64,000 bases of DNA from Takakia lepidozioides (GCA_030704615.1 CM060734.1:11842001-11906000); one strand, 5' to 3'. Positions 31,929 through 43,372 are shown, counted from the first letter of the stretch. The notes: a model not told the origin generated them from the letters alone. Numbers and translations are program-made.

Positions 31929-33745
31929 CTAGTCGCCACTGTCCGAGGATGTGGAATTTGATGCTGTGGCCTGATTTGCACTGCCAATTGCCAGAGCTTG
32001 CGACCGTGATCTCGTGGTCAATGGGGAGCCCAATGGCATGTGATCAATTCTGGCCTGCATCTGTCTACTTCGCGGCGAAAGTTGACTTTCTTCTTCACTC
32101 TCACGACGTGGCGGAGGTGGATCGAGAACAAGTGCTCGGGCTGCATGCAAATTGGCAACGAGGCCGTCCACATCCGGCAATACAGCCCCCGAAACACGAT
32201 GATAACGGTCTGTCCATAATCGCCTCCATTTCTCTACAATTGCCTTGATGGTACTTTTGAAACTTTCCAACTGCCTCTCGTGGGCCCTGTCCCTAATCAT
32301 TGTGTCGTTTCGACGATAAGCCGCCTTGTACGCATCATTCATTTGGCGTTGACATATTATAGCATCTTCCAGTTCGGACAACAATAAATGTCTCACAATC
32401 AGTTGTCGGTCATACAATTCGTTCTCCTCCGGCACCCATGGAACCTGTGGGAGCCGGATAAACCTGGACCTTCTTTGACTCCAATGCCCTCCCAGATTGC
32501 GGCAAAACTGCTCTCTCTCCCACCAATCTTGAATACCTCCCGCACGTATGGTTATCTCCCAATCAGATGTGACCCATAAATACTGGGGATCTTTGATGTA
32601 TGTCGGGTTTCCGGCATGTATACCATGCATCTCTCTGTCTGCATCCCATACCAAGTTCTTGCCCCAATGCATACACTTCAGAAATGTGTATGGTAGCCCA
32701 TCCAATGGGAGGTTGTGTCTATTGTATTCAAAACCTATGGGCATCCGATTCCTCCAAGCCCATCAGCTCATAGAAACGGCGATGGATTGGTGTACGACAT
32801 TCTGGGCAAGCGCTCGTCCGCAAGGCTTGGGGGATAAGACATGTGAGATGGAACATATGTCCACATAATCTAAGCACATGACATCCCTCTGGGCCGTATG
32901 GATTCCTACACATCGAACAAACTGTGTCATCTGATATCCATGACGACAAAACGCCTCGTGGTATCTCCTCCCTCTAGGCCGGTTTGATGTAGTTGGTCAT
33001 CCTTCTTGTGGTGTCCTACTCTTCCTCTATCTCCAATTCCCAGTTTATGCTTCTGTTCGACCTCGAAATTCTGTGCTCACATCGATCGAACATAGACTCC
33101 ACATCTGCCCAATTGGTATACCCGGCGAACACGCTTGATGCGATGCAGAGATCGTTATACCTTTGCATGTTGGCATAAATGCTATCCACACTACGGTTCG
33201 ACATGCGTGCGACACGTTGCAAGCCTGACAGTGCCCACTCTACCCGTGCTTCTCTGGAGACCAAATGGGTCGCTCATTGTACCCAATTATCCCAATCGAC
33301 ATTCAATGGGACCCATGCCTGAATCTCCAGCGTTTTGGACAAGCGCCATGCAGTTGCCATGGCAATGTCCCGCTCTTTTGTAACGTGGTCGACATCTAAT
33401 ATCGGGTTCATCTCCGATTGAATGGCGACCCTCGAGCATTCCCCGGTTTCTAGTACTGGTTCTTTTCCTTTCCTCCTTCTCTCATCCGCAATTCGTTGTT
33501 CCTCAACCATGGTTTCATCGGCCACATGGTCAAGGACGTCCGTAACTTCCTGAATGATGAGGTCAATACTGCGATCGGGCATCGCAAACTCCGCGTCCAT
33601 GTCCATGACGTTTGTTCGATCCTCATTGTGGACAACAATGTCTTCATTGTTTGGAGGCAGGTCTTGCAATGTAGCTTCCAACTCAGCTATGCGCAGTGTT
33701 TGCCAGTCTAGTCGGTCCTGCAGGGTCCTGATTCGCTGGTCTCTC
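31929..33745 (-). pseudogene. Coiled-coil and RING-finger gene of element A, decayed
   Basis: Read on the minus strand, the first part (33,747-33,274) has a coiled coil with RTLQDRLDWQ and RIAELEATLQD, an acidic stretch and a basic patch (RRRKGKEP) that could be a nuclear signal. After a stop at 33,274 the frame continues (33,264-33,016) with a helical segment. Then comes a RING-H2 finger (32,949-32,728): CSMC, LCGHMFHLTC and CPEC supply all eight zinc ligands, as in E3 ubiquitin ligases. In another frame a C-terminal region of 271 residues (32,744-31,929) is rich in Trp and Arg and ends in a polar tail. At least three breaks are present. The 5' end is missing here because the CACTA terminus replaces it; element B keeps it. 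Confidence 0.65.
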
Positions 33746-33842
33746 ACTACAACAAATTGCGGCTTTTAAGACTCTGTGTTATGACTGCAAATGCAGTTAT
33801 GAAAGCCATTTACGACTTCATGACTCTACAGTCGTAAAACCC
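33746..33842. mobile_element. Terminal fragment of a CACTA-family transposon
   Basis: CACTACAACAAATTGCGG is a canonical CACTA end. It is followed by subterminal inverted motifs (ACTGCAAATGCAGT; TACGACT with AGTCATG and AGTCGTA). The fragment ends after about 95 bases at gypsy sequence. Its terminus matches the right end of the element at 17,952-22,109, so both belong to one family. Confidence 0.7.
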
Positions 33843-33890
33843 GAGTCCATGATGCTTGAAGACGTGGGTGAAGTAAAGTCGCCCCGTCTC

Positions 33891-34535
33891 CTACGCCGTT
33901 GCCGTCTCCTTGGTGGGGATGAAATGGCCCATTTTACTGAACCTATCCACCACCACCATGATTGCATCGAATCCTTTTGACAGCGGCATAGCAGTCATGA
34001 AATCCATCGAGACACTTTCCCAAGACCCCTTTGGAATCGCTAAGGGTTGTAATAGCCCCGCTTGCTTTTTGTACTCGCTTCGGTTTTGTTGGCATGTGGT
34101 GCATGTCTTGACATATTCCTCGGCCTCCTCCCTTAGTTTGGGCCAGAAATACTCTTTCTTCAAGAGTGTCGCGGTGCGCTTGGCTCCGCTGTGGACCGCA
34201 AGCGGGCCATTGTGGCATTCTCTCAAGAGACTATCTCTGATCCCTCCCTTCGGCACGTAGAGACGCTTTTGCTTGTACCAAAGCAGTCCATTGTGCAAGT
34301 GAAACTGCGATTTAACCCCCATCCTCAAGTCCCGCATCACGGACTTCGCCATCTCATCCTTCCGGTAAGCCTTCCGGATCTTCCTTTGGAGCGCCGTCTC
34401 GCCCCTGTACACCAACATGAGCTGCTGCTTTCTACTTAAAGCATCAGCCACCACATTGTCCTGTCCCGGTTTGTACTGAATATCCACGTCGAACACCGCC
34501 AAAGTATCTTGCCACCTAAATTGTTTTGGGGACAA
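33891..34535 (-). pseudogene. Gypsy pol, RNase H end and integrase start (after an amber codon)
   Basis: The frame continues the 1,001-codon gag-pol without shift. It contains the last RNase H residues (DIQYKPGQDNVVADALSRK), the integrase zinc-binding domain (CHNGPLAVHSG then CTTCQQN) and the beginning of the core (MDFMTAMPLSKG, with the first catalytic Asp in VVVDRFSKMGHF). It is separated from the upstream part only by one TAG codon at 34,542-34,544 and ends where the CACTA fragment begins. Confidence 0.88.
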
Positions 34536-34541
34536 CTTAGG

Positions 34542-37493
34542 CTATGTGGCAAAATATTTCACCGTGACATTGTCCGTGAACACCTTCACCGGGTTGGAAC
34601 CAACATAGTGGCGCCAAAGCTCAAGGCAATGCACCACTGCCTTCATTTCTTTCTCGTGCGTAGGCCACCGTCGCTCCACTTCATTCAGTTTCTTACTTTC
34701 GTAAGCCACTGGACGTCCATCCTGCATGAGTACACCCCCAATTGCGAAGTCCGACGCATCTGTATGAATCTCAAATGGACGGTCGAACTCCAGGATTTTC
34801 AAGACCGGAGCTTCCGCCATCCGCTGCTTCAACTCGACAAAAGTTTGGCCACAAAAGGTGTTCCATACCCAGACCTTGGCCTTACACAGAAGGTCTGACA
34901 GCGGTCCCACGATCTTGGCGAAATTTCTCACATACTTTCGGTAATAGGAGGCGAGTCCTAGGAAAGATCGCACTCTCGGGACCGAAGTCGGAGACTCCCA
35001 GTCCAAGATCGCCCTCACCTTTCTGTCATCCATTTTGATCCCATCCTGTGTAATCACATGCCCTAGGAACTCCACTTTTGTGACCCCGAATTCGCACTTT
35101 GAAGCTTTGGCATACAGCTTCCCTTCCCGCAATTTCTGGAACACCCTTTTTAGGTGCTCCAGGTGCTCTTCCTTTGTTTTCGAGTACACCAAGATGTCGT
35201 CGATGTACACGATCACAAAGTCATCTAACCACTCCTGGAAAAGGCTGTTCATTAGCGTGCTAAAGGTCGCGGGTGCGTTGGTGAGCCCAAAAGGCATCAC
35301 CAAGAACTCATACGAACCATATCTTGTCCTGCACGCGGTCTTCTCCTCATCTCCTTCCGCCACTCGGATTTGATGGTAACCCGAGCGCAAATCGATCCGG
35401 CTTAAATGCTTTGCTCCTGCCAACCGATCGAAGAGGTCGTCGATCCTTGGCAAAGGGTACCGGTTTTTTATAGTCACCTTATTCAGAGCCATGTAATTGA
35501 CACACATCCGCAGCGTCCCATCCTTCTTGTCTGCGAATAGCACCGGGGCTCCGTAAGGTGACTTACTCGGCCGGATGTACCCCTTTGACATTAGATCCTT
35601 GAGCTGAGTCTTCAGCTCGACCAACTCTCTGTGGCTCAACCGGTAGGGTGCCTTGGCAGGCGGCTCCGATCCCGGTATCACCTCAATCTTGTGGTCAACT
35701 CCTCTTCGTGGTGGCAAGCCGCTTGGTAAATCCTCCGGCATCACATGCTGGTATTTCTCCAAAATCCCCTTGATCCAATCTGGGCTCGGCTCCCTATCGC
35801 CTTCTCCCTTCACTTTTCTTACGTAAAGCAAAAACTTGGGCTCGTGTGGCTCCTCCACGGCCCACTCCTTTGCTGTCAGCAGGTTTATTCGCCCTCCCAC
35901 TGGGTTGGGCGTTTCCAACACTCGTAAAACTTCGCCACCATTCCCACACGGTAGCGTGACTACTCTCTTGCGGCCATCTATGACCGCTCCGGACTTGCCC
36001 AAAAAGGTCATCCCCAAAATGAGATCCACTCCATCGATCTCGCAAATGGTGAAGTTCTCACGTCCCTCCCAACTCCCCAGCTGAAGAGGAACATCGAACG
36101 TCAACCTCGTCGCCAATTGTGGTTCTTTTTTGGCAGAACGCACCTCAATAGAGGCCCCCACATCACTTGTCGGGAGCCCTAGCTTCTGTGCCGTTGCCGG
36201 TGTCATGAAGGAGTGCGACGCTCCTATGTCCACCAACAATGACACGTTAGTTCCGGAAATTATCCCACTCACAAACATTAACTGACTCCCTTTACAGAAG
36301 GCGTTAGTTTCCTGATACAACTCACAAGAATAGTTGCCTACCTTGCAAGTCTTGGCGACCACCGCTTCCACCAAGCGGCTGATGGAATCTTCCGACAGCT
36401 CTATGGTCGCCCGAGTCATGTTCAATTGTCGGGGTTTTGCGCACTTCTTAGCCATGTGCCCGGGCTCCCTGCAATTAAAGCACACTCCATCGAAGGTCGC
36501 CTTTTGTCCGCCATAAGCCGTCGCACCTGATTTTTCTTTTGGAGCACCGGGTGTCATCTTGGCGTGTGAAGGCCCTCCCTTCGATTTCCATGTGCCATTG
36601 TCGCCACGTGGCCTATCCCACTTCTTTTCTGGTCGGAAGGAGTCACCCTCCCGCCGAGTCTTCTTGTGGTTCAGCTCCGTACGGCCTTGTCTTTCGCCCC
36701 TAGGGACATCCGAGAAACATTCAGCCCTTTCAATTGCCTCGTTCAAAGTCTTAGGTGGCTTCTCCTCCAACTTCCGTCTGGCCCATGGGGCCAGTCCCGC
36801 CACAAAGTTGAAGACCATTTCTGGTTCCGCCATATCCGCGACTTCGAGCAACAGCACATTGAAAGCCTGAACATATCCCCAAATGTCATCCGTTTGCTTC
36901 AAATTCCTCATCTTGTCCCGGGCGAGCCAGGACGCGTTGAGGGGAACAAACTGCCTTTTCATAAGTTCCTTGAACCCACTCCAGTTCAAGGTTTCCGGGT
37001 TTGGACCTTGGTTGTGAAGGCGTTTCTGCCTCCATTGTTGAGCATAACCCCTCAAATAGGTGGGAGCCACTTCCACCCGATCCTCGTCACTCAACTTGGC
37101 CGCCCGGAAGTATTGTTCTAGCTCCAAGAGCCAGGTGTTGAGTGCCTTCCAATTTCGGACGCCCTCGAAGGTGCTGGGTTCCTTAGGCTTCACCTTAAAC
37201 TTTGCCTTAGTGCAAGTGGCATTAGCCGCCTTCAACACGTCTTTCAACGTCCCGCCAAACTGTGCCAACAACCCTTCCCAAAAGGCTGCTGGCATGGGAG
37301 ACATCTGTTGGTCTGCCGGGAAGTCCTCGGGCTCCGACTCCCCAGATTCCTCCCGTTCTTGGGTGGCCTCGCTTTCAAAACCATGAATCGCCTCCTCAAA
37401 TTGCCGCTTCGGTGACACGTCGCCCCCATCGGGCTCACCGGGATCATCATCTTTCGGGCCGTTCCGCTTTGGCTTTGGCTTGCCCGACCCCAT
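34542..37493 (-). CDS. Gypsy gag-pol polyprotein (gag, protease, reverse transcriptase, RNase H)
   Basis: The likely start is ATG 37,493-37,491 (MGSGKPKPK); the frame is open further upstream, but that part overlaps the primer-binding site. Domains in order: acidic N-terminus; capsid with [11 protein letters not shown] and YAQQW near 37,130-37,000; one CCHC knuckle [14 protein letters not shown] near 36,480-36,440; aspartic protease with DIGASHSF near 36,225 (DIG in place of DTG or DSG); reverse transcriptase with [21 protein letters not shown] and YIDDILVYS near 35,200; and RNase H with [13 protein letters not shown] near 34,760. The frame ends in a single TAG at 34,542, beyond which the same frame continues. 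It is a young, almost intact copy; without the lost integrase it cannot transpose by itself. Confidence 0.92.
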   Translation of the reverse strand: MGSGKPKPKRNGPKDDDPGEPDGGDVSPKRQFEEAIHGFESEATQEREESGESEPEDFPADQQMSPMPAAFWEGLLAQFGGTLKDVLKAANATCTKAKFKVKPKEPSTFEGVRNWKALNTWLLELEQYFRAAKLSDEDRVEVAPTYLRGYAQQWRQKRLHNQGPNPETLNWSGFKELMKRQFVPLNASWLARDKMRNLKQTDDIWGYVQAFNVLLLEVADMAEPEMVFNFVAGLAPWARRKLEEKPPKTLNEAIERAECFSDVPRGERQGRTELNHKKTRREGDSFRPEKKWDRPRGDNGTWKSKGGPSHAKMTPGAPKEKSGATAYGGQKATFDGVCFNCREPGHMAKKCAKPRQLNMTRATIELSEDSISRLVEAVVAKTCKVGNYSCELYQETNAFCKGSQLMFVSGIISGTNVSLLVDIGASHSFMTPATAQKLGLPTSDVGASIEVRSAKKEPQLATRLTFDVPLQLGSWEGRENFTICEIDGVDLILGMTFLGKSGAVIDGRKRVVTLPCGNGGEVLRVLETPNPVGGRINLLTAKEWAVEEPHEPKFLLYVRKVKGEGDREPSPDWIKGILEKYQHVMPEDLPSGLPPRRGVDHKIEVIPGSEPPAKAPYRLSHRELVELKTQLKDLMSKGYIRPSKSPYGAPVLFADKKDGTLRMCVNYMALNKVTIKNRYPLPRIDDLFDRLAGAKHLSRIDLRSGYHQIRVAEGDEEKTACRTRYGSYEFLVMPFGLTNAPATFSTLMNSLFQEWLDDFVIVYIDDILVYSKTKEEHLEHLKRVFQKLREGKLYAKASKCEFGVTKVEFLGHVITQDGIKMDDRKVRAILDWESPTSVPRVRSFLGLASYYRKYVRNFAKIVGPLSDLLCKAKVWVWNTFCGQTFVELKQRMAEAPVLKILEFDRPFEIHTDASDFAIGGVLMQDGRPVAYESKKLNEVERRWPTHEKEMKAVVHCLELWRHYVGSNPVKVFTDNVTVKYFAT

Positions 37494-37534
37494 GATGAGG
37501 CCGATCTCAAGGACGATCGCGTACTGAACTCTAA

Positions 37535-37547
37535 GCTCTGATACCAA
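37535..37547 (-). other. Primer-binding site for initiator tRNA-Met
   Basis: On the minus strand TTGGTATCAGAGC lies one base after the LTR. TGGTATCAGAGC is the standard complement of the 3' end of plant initiator tRNA-Met, used to prime minus-strand DNA in many gypsy elements. Confidence 0.92.
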
Positions 37548-37548
37548 G

Positions 37549-38276
37549 TGTCGCGCACCTCACTTCGGTAAGCTCCCCTTCAAGTCATAGTTACTCGCTT
37601 TGATGCACGCGCCTAACTCCCCAACTAGCCGCCGGGCCAACTCGGAGTTTCGGCTGCTCACCGGGACATAACGGTCCCCCTTTGCTCCTCCAACAAACCC
37701 TCCACCAATTTGGGCCTAGTGGAAATTCCCTTTGGTAGATGGCAGTCGGAATACCTCCCTACTCCTTGGTCGCTTTCCGGCTCGCTCGCTCGCTCGCTCA
37801 CTAGTTTTTGGTCACCAACGGGCTTGCACCGTTCTCGGGGTTACTACTCCCTATATATACTTCTATGACTGTCCGCGGGGGTTCCACAAAGAACACCATC
37901 CTTTTATGGCGAACCACCACGAAGACCCTCGATTCCCGGTGATGAGTCGCGGTGAGTCTTGGCCCACCCACCACGGCCCCATTGGACCGTGATGAGTCCC
38001 AAGACTCCCCACGACTCCCACCACAAGGTCTCTGCCCCATGGTGAGTCCTATGCCACCCCCACTAAGACCCACTAAGCTACCACCACCCCTCGTGGAACC
38101 ACCCCCACTGCAACCCGATGTGCGGGGCTCCACCTAGTGAGCGTCTCCGCCTCCTTGAGTGCCTTGGGCACTCAAGGGTGCTTCAGCCCCTGCATCTATT
38201 GTTGCCACTGCCCCCACCATAGGGGCAGCCCCTCTTGTGTCCCGACCCCCTACCCTCAAGGCAAAGGGCCGCAACA
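37549..38276 (-). repeat. 5' LTR of the gypsy element (728 bp)
   Basis: On the minus strand it starts TGTTGCGGCC and ends GCGCGACA, so it has TG/CA ends. A TATA box lies at 37,851-37,860 (TATATATAG on the minus strand). The second copy of the family at 46,407-46,907 shares both ends but lacks about 230 internal bases. Confidence 0.88.
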
Positions 38277-38295
38277 AGAATACACATTTTATTTC

Positions 38296-38727
38296 TCAAT
38301 TGTCTCTACCCATAGCAACATCGTTATTCGGAGACGGCCTTGACATATCAGATTCAATTTGTTCATTGAATTTTGGATCGGAATCATCTGCAGATATCAA
38401 TTCGACCTCCGAGAACTGAGGATCCTCATTGTTGGTGTTGGTGTCAGTCCCAGTATCTTTTTGAATTTGCACAACATCCCAAACGACAGGTGTTCCGATT
38501 GCTTCTCCCAAAGAGTCCGCATCCATGTGCGGATATGGCAACGACACAGAAGAATGTGCCGGATCGCAAGACACTATAACAACCAATATTGTGGGCCCAT
38601 TTAGCTGTTGTCCATGGCAACTTCCGCAACCAGTCACGTTGAGACATTCTGCTGTTGCGACGATAGAGTTCGAGCCCTGAAAAGTGAGGAAAACTTGTTG
38701 ACCAGTTTGGAACAACGACATTTCCAC
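38296..38727 (-). CDS. Protein with a DUF8039-like, transposase-associated domain (possible last exon)
   Basis: The 143-codon frame contains VATAECLNVTGCGSCHGQQL, then ILVVIVSCDPAHSSVSLPYP, and LGEAIGTPVVWDVVQI. This follows the pattern of the small domain found near the C-terminus of plant CACTA-type transposase proteins (annotated DUF8039): a glycine turn, a V-x-V-x strand, L-P-x-P, then L-G-E-A-x-G-x-x-V-x-W. The protein ends in an acidic tail. It may be the last exon of a longer gene, because the ATG follows a palindrome-bearing region that could be an intron. The neighbouring ParB-like gene is transcribed away from it. Function is inferred from the pattern only. Confidence 0.45.
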   Translation of the reverse strand: MEMSLFQTGQQVFLTFQGSNSIVATAECLNVTGCGSCHGQQLNGPTILVVIVSCDPAHSSVSLPYPHMDADSLGEAIGTPVVWDVVQIQKDTGTDTNTNNEDPQFSEVELISADDSDPKFNEQIESDMSRPSPNNDVAMGRDN

Positions 38728-38733
38728 GAACCT

Positions 38734-39100
38734 CGCGCGATCGCGCGTGTATCCTACAATAGAGATGCTGGTGATTAATGATTTGGCACTATATCGATGG
38801 ACACTAAGAAAGAGTGAAACAATAAGTTACTGAGGTTTGTTTAGAAAAACTGAGGATGACGATGAAAAGGAACCTCGCGCGATCGCCCGCGTTTAGGGTT
38901 ATAATGATTTGGGAATTGAAAATAGAACTCGAACTCTCGGATTATGTACTAGAATGTAGAACGTAGGTCTGTATTGGTCGAAACAAAAATTTGTAGAAAA
39001 TCAAAGGATCTACTAAAGCTACGACCCGAATGTACAACATTGTCTACGACTCCATAACAGAAATAGAACTATATCGACGGGCAATCGCGCGTGGTTCAGA
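38734..39100. repeat. Three CGCGATCGCG-type palindromes beside the DUF8039-like gene
   Basis: They stand at 38,734-38,747 (CGCGCGATCGCGCG, perfect), 38,875-38,890 (one mismatch in the right arm) and around 39,082 (half site AATCGCGCGTGG). Two carry the same leader ACCTCGCGCGATCG. Confidence 0.8.
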
Positions 39101-40275
39101 TGGATGAAATGAAGGACAGATGAATAATGGTAGACGAGTTTCGGATGACAAGTAAGAAAATGAATGAATAAATGAAAACATGGATGAACGAAACAACTGT
39201 AGTGCGAGTGATCATTCGAAGTACATGAAACGGTCGGGTGTGTAGGTAAGATTTTTGCAGATAGTGGATGGGAACAGAGGAGCAGAGAGACAGAAGAGAA
39301 ACCCAGATGAAGTGGAGAGGCTCTCAATATTGACAGGAGTACAAAGAGAAGAATGAACGTAAGACAGACAGTCCTGAAGATCAGCGAGCCAGAGCAACTG
39401 AGAGGAAAAAATGGCATGCGTGCACAGGGCAGGCTCTAACATGGATTGTTAAACAGTATGAGGTCAACGTGTTCACATTACATAGGTGCGTTTGGAGTGT
39501 CATGGATCGACAAATTGTTGCCCTTGATATGCTCTTTCGTGTAATCTAGTGGCTATTATGTGTCCTCCAGAGCATAAATTCAAGTCGGAGTCTGAAATCC
39601 TCCGAACATTAAGGGGTCCATAAGTTATTGCGGCCAATGCGAATAACTAACTGATTCGAGATCTGGAATCTGACATCCAAAGCACCAGAGAAGCAGCAAA
39701 TCCAATGCTGAATTAATGATGCAAGAGAAAGAATAGTCGGCGACGAAAGTGGCCGCCTCTTAAGGCCATTGTGATGAGCCGGCGGCCATTTATGGCAAGG
39801 TGACATTAAGTAGCCGCAATGAACGTCGGGCCGTAGATGAGGTGTAGGTAGAGAAAACGTGAGACCGATCAAACCCCAGATGCACGTCCCGACACCTCAT
39901 TATTGAACCTATGAATAATATTTTATCATTGGATGAAATAAGAGCCTACGCGGATGAAACAGACGTATACTGGATGAGATGACTGCCCTAGTGGATGATT
40001 CAACTCCCCTCATGGATGAGCGCCGTCATGGGAACCCGCAATAATTCCAAGGTGTTCACTTTATGAAGGCGTCGGATTGCCGCGCCGTAACGCTCTGGAC
40101 AAACTAGTGGAGTCCATTCATTACTGACAATCACGTCGCATCATTGATTGTACCTGCATAAATTTAGGGGTCCTCAGCGAACCGTTGGGACAAACATCCC
40201 GCCTTTCATTCATCCATGCATCGAGGCCACAAACCGTCGGATGCGACATAACGCCGACGGTTGAGATCACAGGTG
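39101..40275. other. Intergenic region between the divergent DUF8039-like and ParB-like genes
   Basis: No convincing gene. The open frames on the minus strand are short and low in complexity. GGATGA words are frequent (39,100-39,200 and 39,930-40,030). This is where the promoters of both genes should lie. Confidence 0.5.
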
Positions 40276-40281
40276 GTAAGG

Positions 40282-40620
40282 CATATAAGGAGGAGTGACT
40301 GAAAGGAGTCTCCTTTTGCATTCATTTGAGACACGCAGAAGCCCTGTTCAATTTTGGACTCAGGGAAGAGGTGCGAGAGAGAGCGATTGAGCGAGGGAGG
40401 CAGAGAGGTGGAGATCGAGGAAACGAGAGAGTGAGAGATCGAGGGAGCGTGAGTTGGAGTGAGTGTGGGTTTGAGCAATTCCGTGTGCGGGGGAATGTGA
40501 CAGAGTGAAAGGAGGGCAAAACAAGAGAGTATGCTATCCCGGAAGCTGTTGTGCGCACCCGAGTGAGAGAGCTCATCCAGCCCTGCAGGGAGGATCCTTG
40601 CCTGAAATAGCATCAAGCAG
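40282..40620 (+). promoter_or_regulatory. Candidate TATA box and non-coding first exon of the ParB-like gene
   Basis: CATATAAGG (40,282-40,290) lies about 30 bases before a GA-rich leader (GAGAGAGCGATTGAGCG). The leader ends in a good splice donor, AAGCAG followed by GTAAAT at 40,621. No long open frame runs through it, so it would be a 5' untranslated exon. The matching acceptor would be TTCAG at 42,973-42,977. This is a prediction from signals alone. Confidence 0.4.
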
Positions 40621-42977
40621 GTAAATTTTTTTCCTGTTTTCTTCATGCATGCAATGAGGGATTCTTCCGTGGGCTGCAGAGATTGTAGGAAGGTAGAAGT
40701 TACATGCTTGATTGATTGCTTGCTTGATTGTTTGCTTGTTTGAGCGAATGATTGCTTGTTTTGATTGTTTTGATTGTTTGTTTTGATTTTTGGACTGATT
40801 CCAGGGTTAAAGAGGTAGGACGGTCGATAGAAGGATTGAGAATTGTGGAAGATTTCGGGATATGTACGCTTTCCTTGAGGAACGACTCCGGATTCGATAC
40901 ATCAGGAATCTTAATTTCATAAGGTTTGTAGGTACAGCAGGCAACTGTTTAGGTTTTGTAGCCTATGGTGTAGGCCTCAGTATAGGTACCATGACACAAT
41001 CCATTCACACGCGATCGGGCGTGAACTCATTTTACCATATACAGTTCTGGATACCGAACTGTGTTTTTGACTCGATTCGGTAATCTACATTATTTCCATG
41101 ATCTGCATTACGTGCCTCTCGAAAAAGGGATTCCTAGTGATTTCGTAAGCCGTAGAGAAACCTCGCGCGATCGCCCGTGTTTATTTCAGTGATAGTATTG
41201 CCAAAAATGGTTTAGTTAGGACTTGGAGCGAGGCCAATAACCACTTTTAGCAAGGGAATGGTCTGAAGGAACACACGCGATCGCGCGTGCTTCATTCAGT
41301 ACAAGTCATCACCTACATGAGCACTAACGAACAGTAGCTAATAACAAACTGTACGGGGTCGAAGAAACGTAGTTTACTGCATTGGATGAGAAATTGAAGA
41401 TGTGATGCGAAAGAATGCCCTGAAGAAGCACGCGCGATCGCGCGTGCTTCATTTGGTTGGTACTTGTACTCTAGCGACCAACAACAACACCATTGATACC
41501 CAGATGATTAGATGACACATATGAGGATATGTCTGAGTGCATACTCAAAACTGTAAAGTGATTCGGAAGACATTAGTTCACATTATACAATGTCAACTAA
41601 AATCTTCCGTCGCACTTTATCTGTCTTGCCATGCACACAGAGGATGATAATTCCTGTATGTGGTGGCATGGTCACTCTTATGTATGATGGGCGGAGGTGT
41701 TCAGTGTGGACCCAATAGTATACAATAGTATCCAAATATCAATCCAAAAGTCCAGGGCAGTTTGAAATATTACTTGTCGTCAACATCGATTAGGTTGTTC
41801 ATCGATTATGTCGACCATTGTTTCAGATTAGACAGTGAAGATGTGATGTCCAAGAATGGTTTAAAGAAGCGCGCGCGATCGCACGTGCTTCATTCAGTAC
41901 AAGTCGTCACCTACATGAGCACTAATGAAATTCATGTATGTGGTGGCATGGTCACTCTTATGTATGATGGGCGGAGGTATTCAGTGTGGACCCAATAGTA
42001 TACAAATTTCAATCCAAAAGTCCAGGGCAGTTTGAAATATTATTTGTCATCAACATCGATTAGGTTGCTCATCGATTATGTCGACCACTGTTTTAGATTA
42101 GACAGTGAAGATGTAATGTCAAAGAAAGGTCTAAAGGAGTGCACGCGATCGCGCGTGCTTCATTCAGTACAAATCGTCACCTACAGGAGAACTAACGAAC
42201 AGTAGCTAATACAAAACTGTACGGGGTCGAAGAAATCATTCATTAGTACACTCCGGCATCCCCAGAGTATACACCCTCATTGCCAGGGTATACTCCGGGA
42301 TCCCCAGAATACTCACCAATATGATACTTTAGCCACCTCAGACCTGGGTCGGCTGCATTGGTTGGCACAATACGCACCTACGTCAATTGTAAGTTCCGAC
42401 CATTCAGAATCATCAGAAATGGAAAGATTCTTCACGGGCACACCGGAGTGTACTTGAACCAGTTCAGAATCTCCATGTGGTTGCACCGAATACCCACAAT
42501 AATCAGTATGATCACTTTCTGGGTACCCGAGAAGTTTTCAAGAGATTCACTGGGGGTGTGCTGAATCACCATGATAGTCCTTCATCTCAGTTTTAGGCAA
42601 GCATATATGATAGTACATTTAAACGCCACCGATGTCTCCGTTTTCGTTCTTCACTGTTGAATAATAAAGTATTATTCATGATTTTTGAAACCAATTAAAT
42701 GATCTGCAACTTTTGAGATTTCCAGCTTAATTGTGACTTTGATTTATTCCATTCCATTTATTCCATGTTGTAGTCACATTTGAATGTCCCTTATTCAAGC
42801 TTAATTGTAAGTTAGTTTCTTTCAATTCCATTTATTCCAAGTGGGATTCTCATTTATATGTTGGCCTGATATCCGTAACATTATGTTCTGTTTCAAATTT
42901 CGGCCTTTCCTCTCAATCCTGAAATAATGCCATGAGATATCTAATCCAGATAGCATAATGTTGTGTTTCATGTTCAG
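40621..42977 (+). other. Predicted first intron of the ParB-like gene, with six palindromes
   Basis: Palindromes of the CGCGATCGCG type lie at about 41,007-41,022, 41,164-41,177, 41,274-41,289, 41,428-41,447 (GCACGCGCGATCGCGCGTGC, 20 bp and perfect), 41,869-41,888 and 42,141-42,158. Four of them are followed by the conserved words GCTTCATT(C/T). A 280-bp segment with one palindrome is duplicated (41,650-41,930 and 41,931-42,185). Confidence 0.7.
41650..42185 (+). repeat. Direct duplication of a 280-bp unit, each with one CGCGATCGCG palindrome
   Basis: Both units share TGTATGTGGTGGCATGGTCACTCTTATG, GTCCAGGGCAGTTTGAAATATTA and the palindrome with its CATTCAGTACAA tail. A partial third unit with the same tail is at 41,270-41,350. 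Confidence 0.85.
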
Positions 42978-43372
42978 TGGTCAGTCAAACATACCTGCGG
43001 ATTGCCTGGTTGGCGTATGCAAGGAGATATGTGGGGAGTTCATCTCACCAAAATCACCAAACTTCAGCATAGACCACGTAGCTTTGTATACTCTTAACCA
43101 GGCGGTCTCCGAGTGGGGAATAAATCCTGTGAGTGTACCCCCTGACCACCAACTGAAGTTTTCCTTCAAGATTGGAGCAGAGGTGAAGGAACTTAATTAT
43201 GGCTACGTTAAAGATGTTGAGATGGAGTCGGACGTGGGGAATCCAATGATGGTGGTTTTCATCTTGGTCCTGGTAGAGCGAAAAAGACGTTTGGCTTTTC
43301 TCTAGAATCTCGTCGTGTTCGCAAGGCAATGATTAAAGCAACTGTAAAGATGGGATTCACTTTTCCTGAAAG
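42978..43372 (+). pseudogene. ParB-like gene, exon upstream of element B
   Basis: After the acceptor at 42,976-42,977 an exon reads through QSNIPADCLVGVCKEICGEF, SIDHVALYTLNQAVSEWGI and GAEVKELNYGYVKDVEME, and (after a frameshift near 43,255) FHLGPGRAKKTFGF and RKAMIKATVKMGFTFPES. I do not recognise a family in this part. It ends exactly at the left end of element B. The same reading frame resumes after the right end at 51,811 (GAALTAQGF), so the gene was one before the insertion. Confidence 0.5.

Larger units (their letters stand above)
24705..33745. mobile_element. Element A of the hairpin-array transposon family (right end lost)
   Basis: The left terminus CATAGTTATCATTCCTGACG begins a CGTGACG-rich subterminal region (24,705-24,785) and an array of palindromes (24,922-25,230). 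Then follow a kinase gene on the plus strand, a 510-bp near-perfect inverted repeat, a foldback element, satellite-like repeats and a RING gene on the minus strand. The same terminus, arrays, satellites and RING gene occur in element B (43,373-51,810), which defines the family. A's right end is cut off by a CACTA terminus and a gypsy element at 33,746. The class is unknown to me; no transposase is recognisable. Confidence 0.6.
33851..38276 (-). mobile_element. Ty3/gypsy chromovirus-type LTR retrotransposon, 3' end truncated
   Basis: On the minus strand the element has a 5' LTR (38,276-37,549), a primer-binding site complementary to initiator tRNA-Met, one gag-pol frame, and the start of integrase. 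The integrase is cut near 33,851, so the end of pol, the chromodomain and the 3' LTR are missing. The right border AGAAT (38,277-38,281) cannot be tested as a target duplication because the left end is lost. It lies 20 bases from the stop of the gene at 38,296. Confidence 0.9.

Noticed and set aside
32388-32868. Plus-strand frames opposite the RING gene
   Set aside because: They are antisense to the conserved coiled-coil/RING gene shared with element B.
37549-38276. The region after the first chromovirus (1,302-2,275) as the same LTR
   Set aside because: No similarity between the two could be found by eye in either orientation.
40326-40508. An arginine- and glutamate-rich 60-residue protein
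   Set aside because: It arises from a GA-rich leader and has no support beyond being open.
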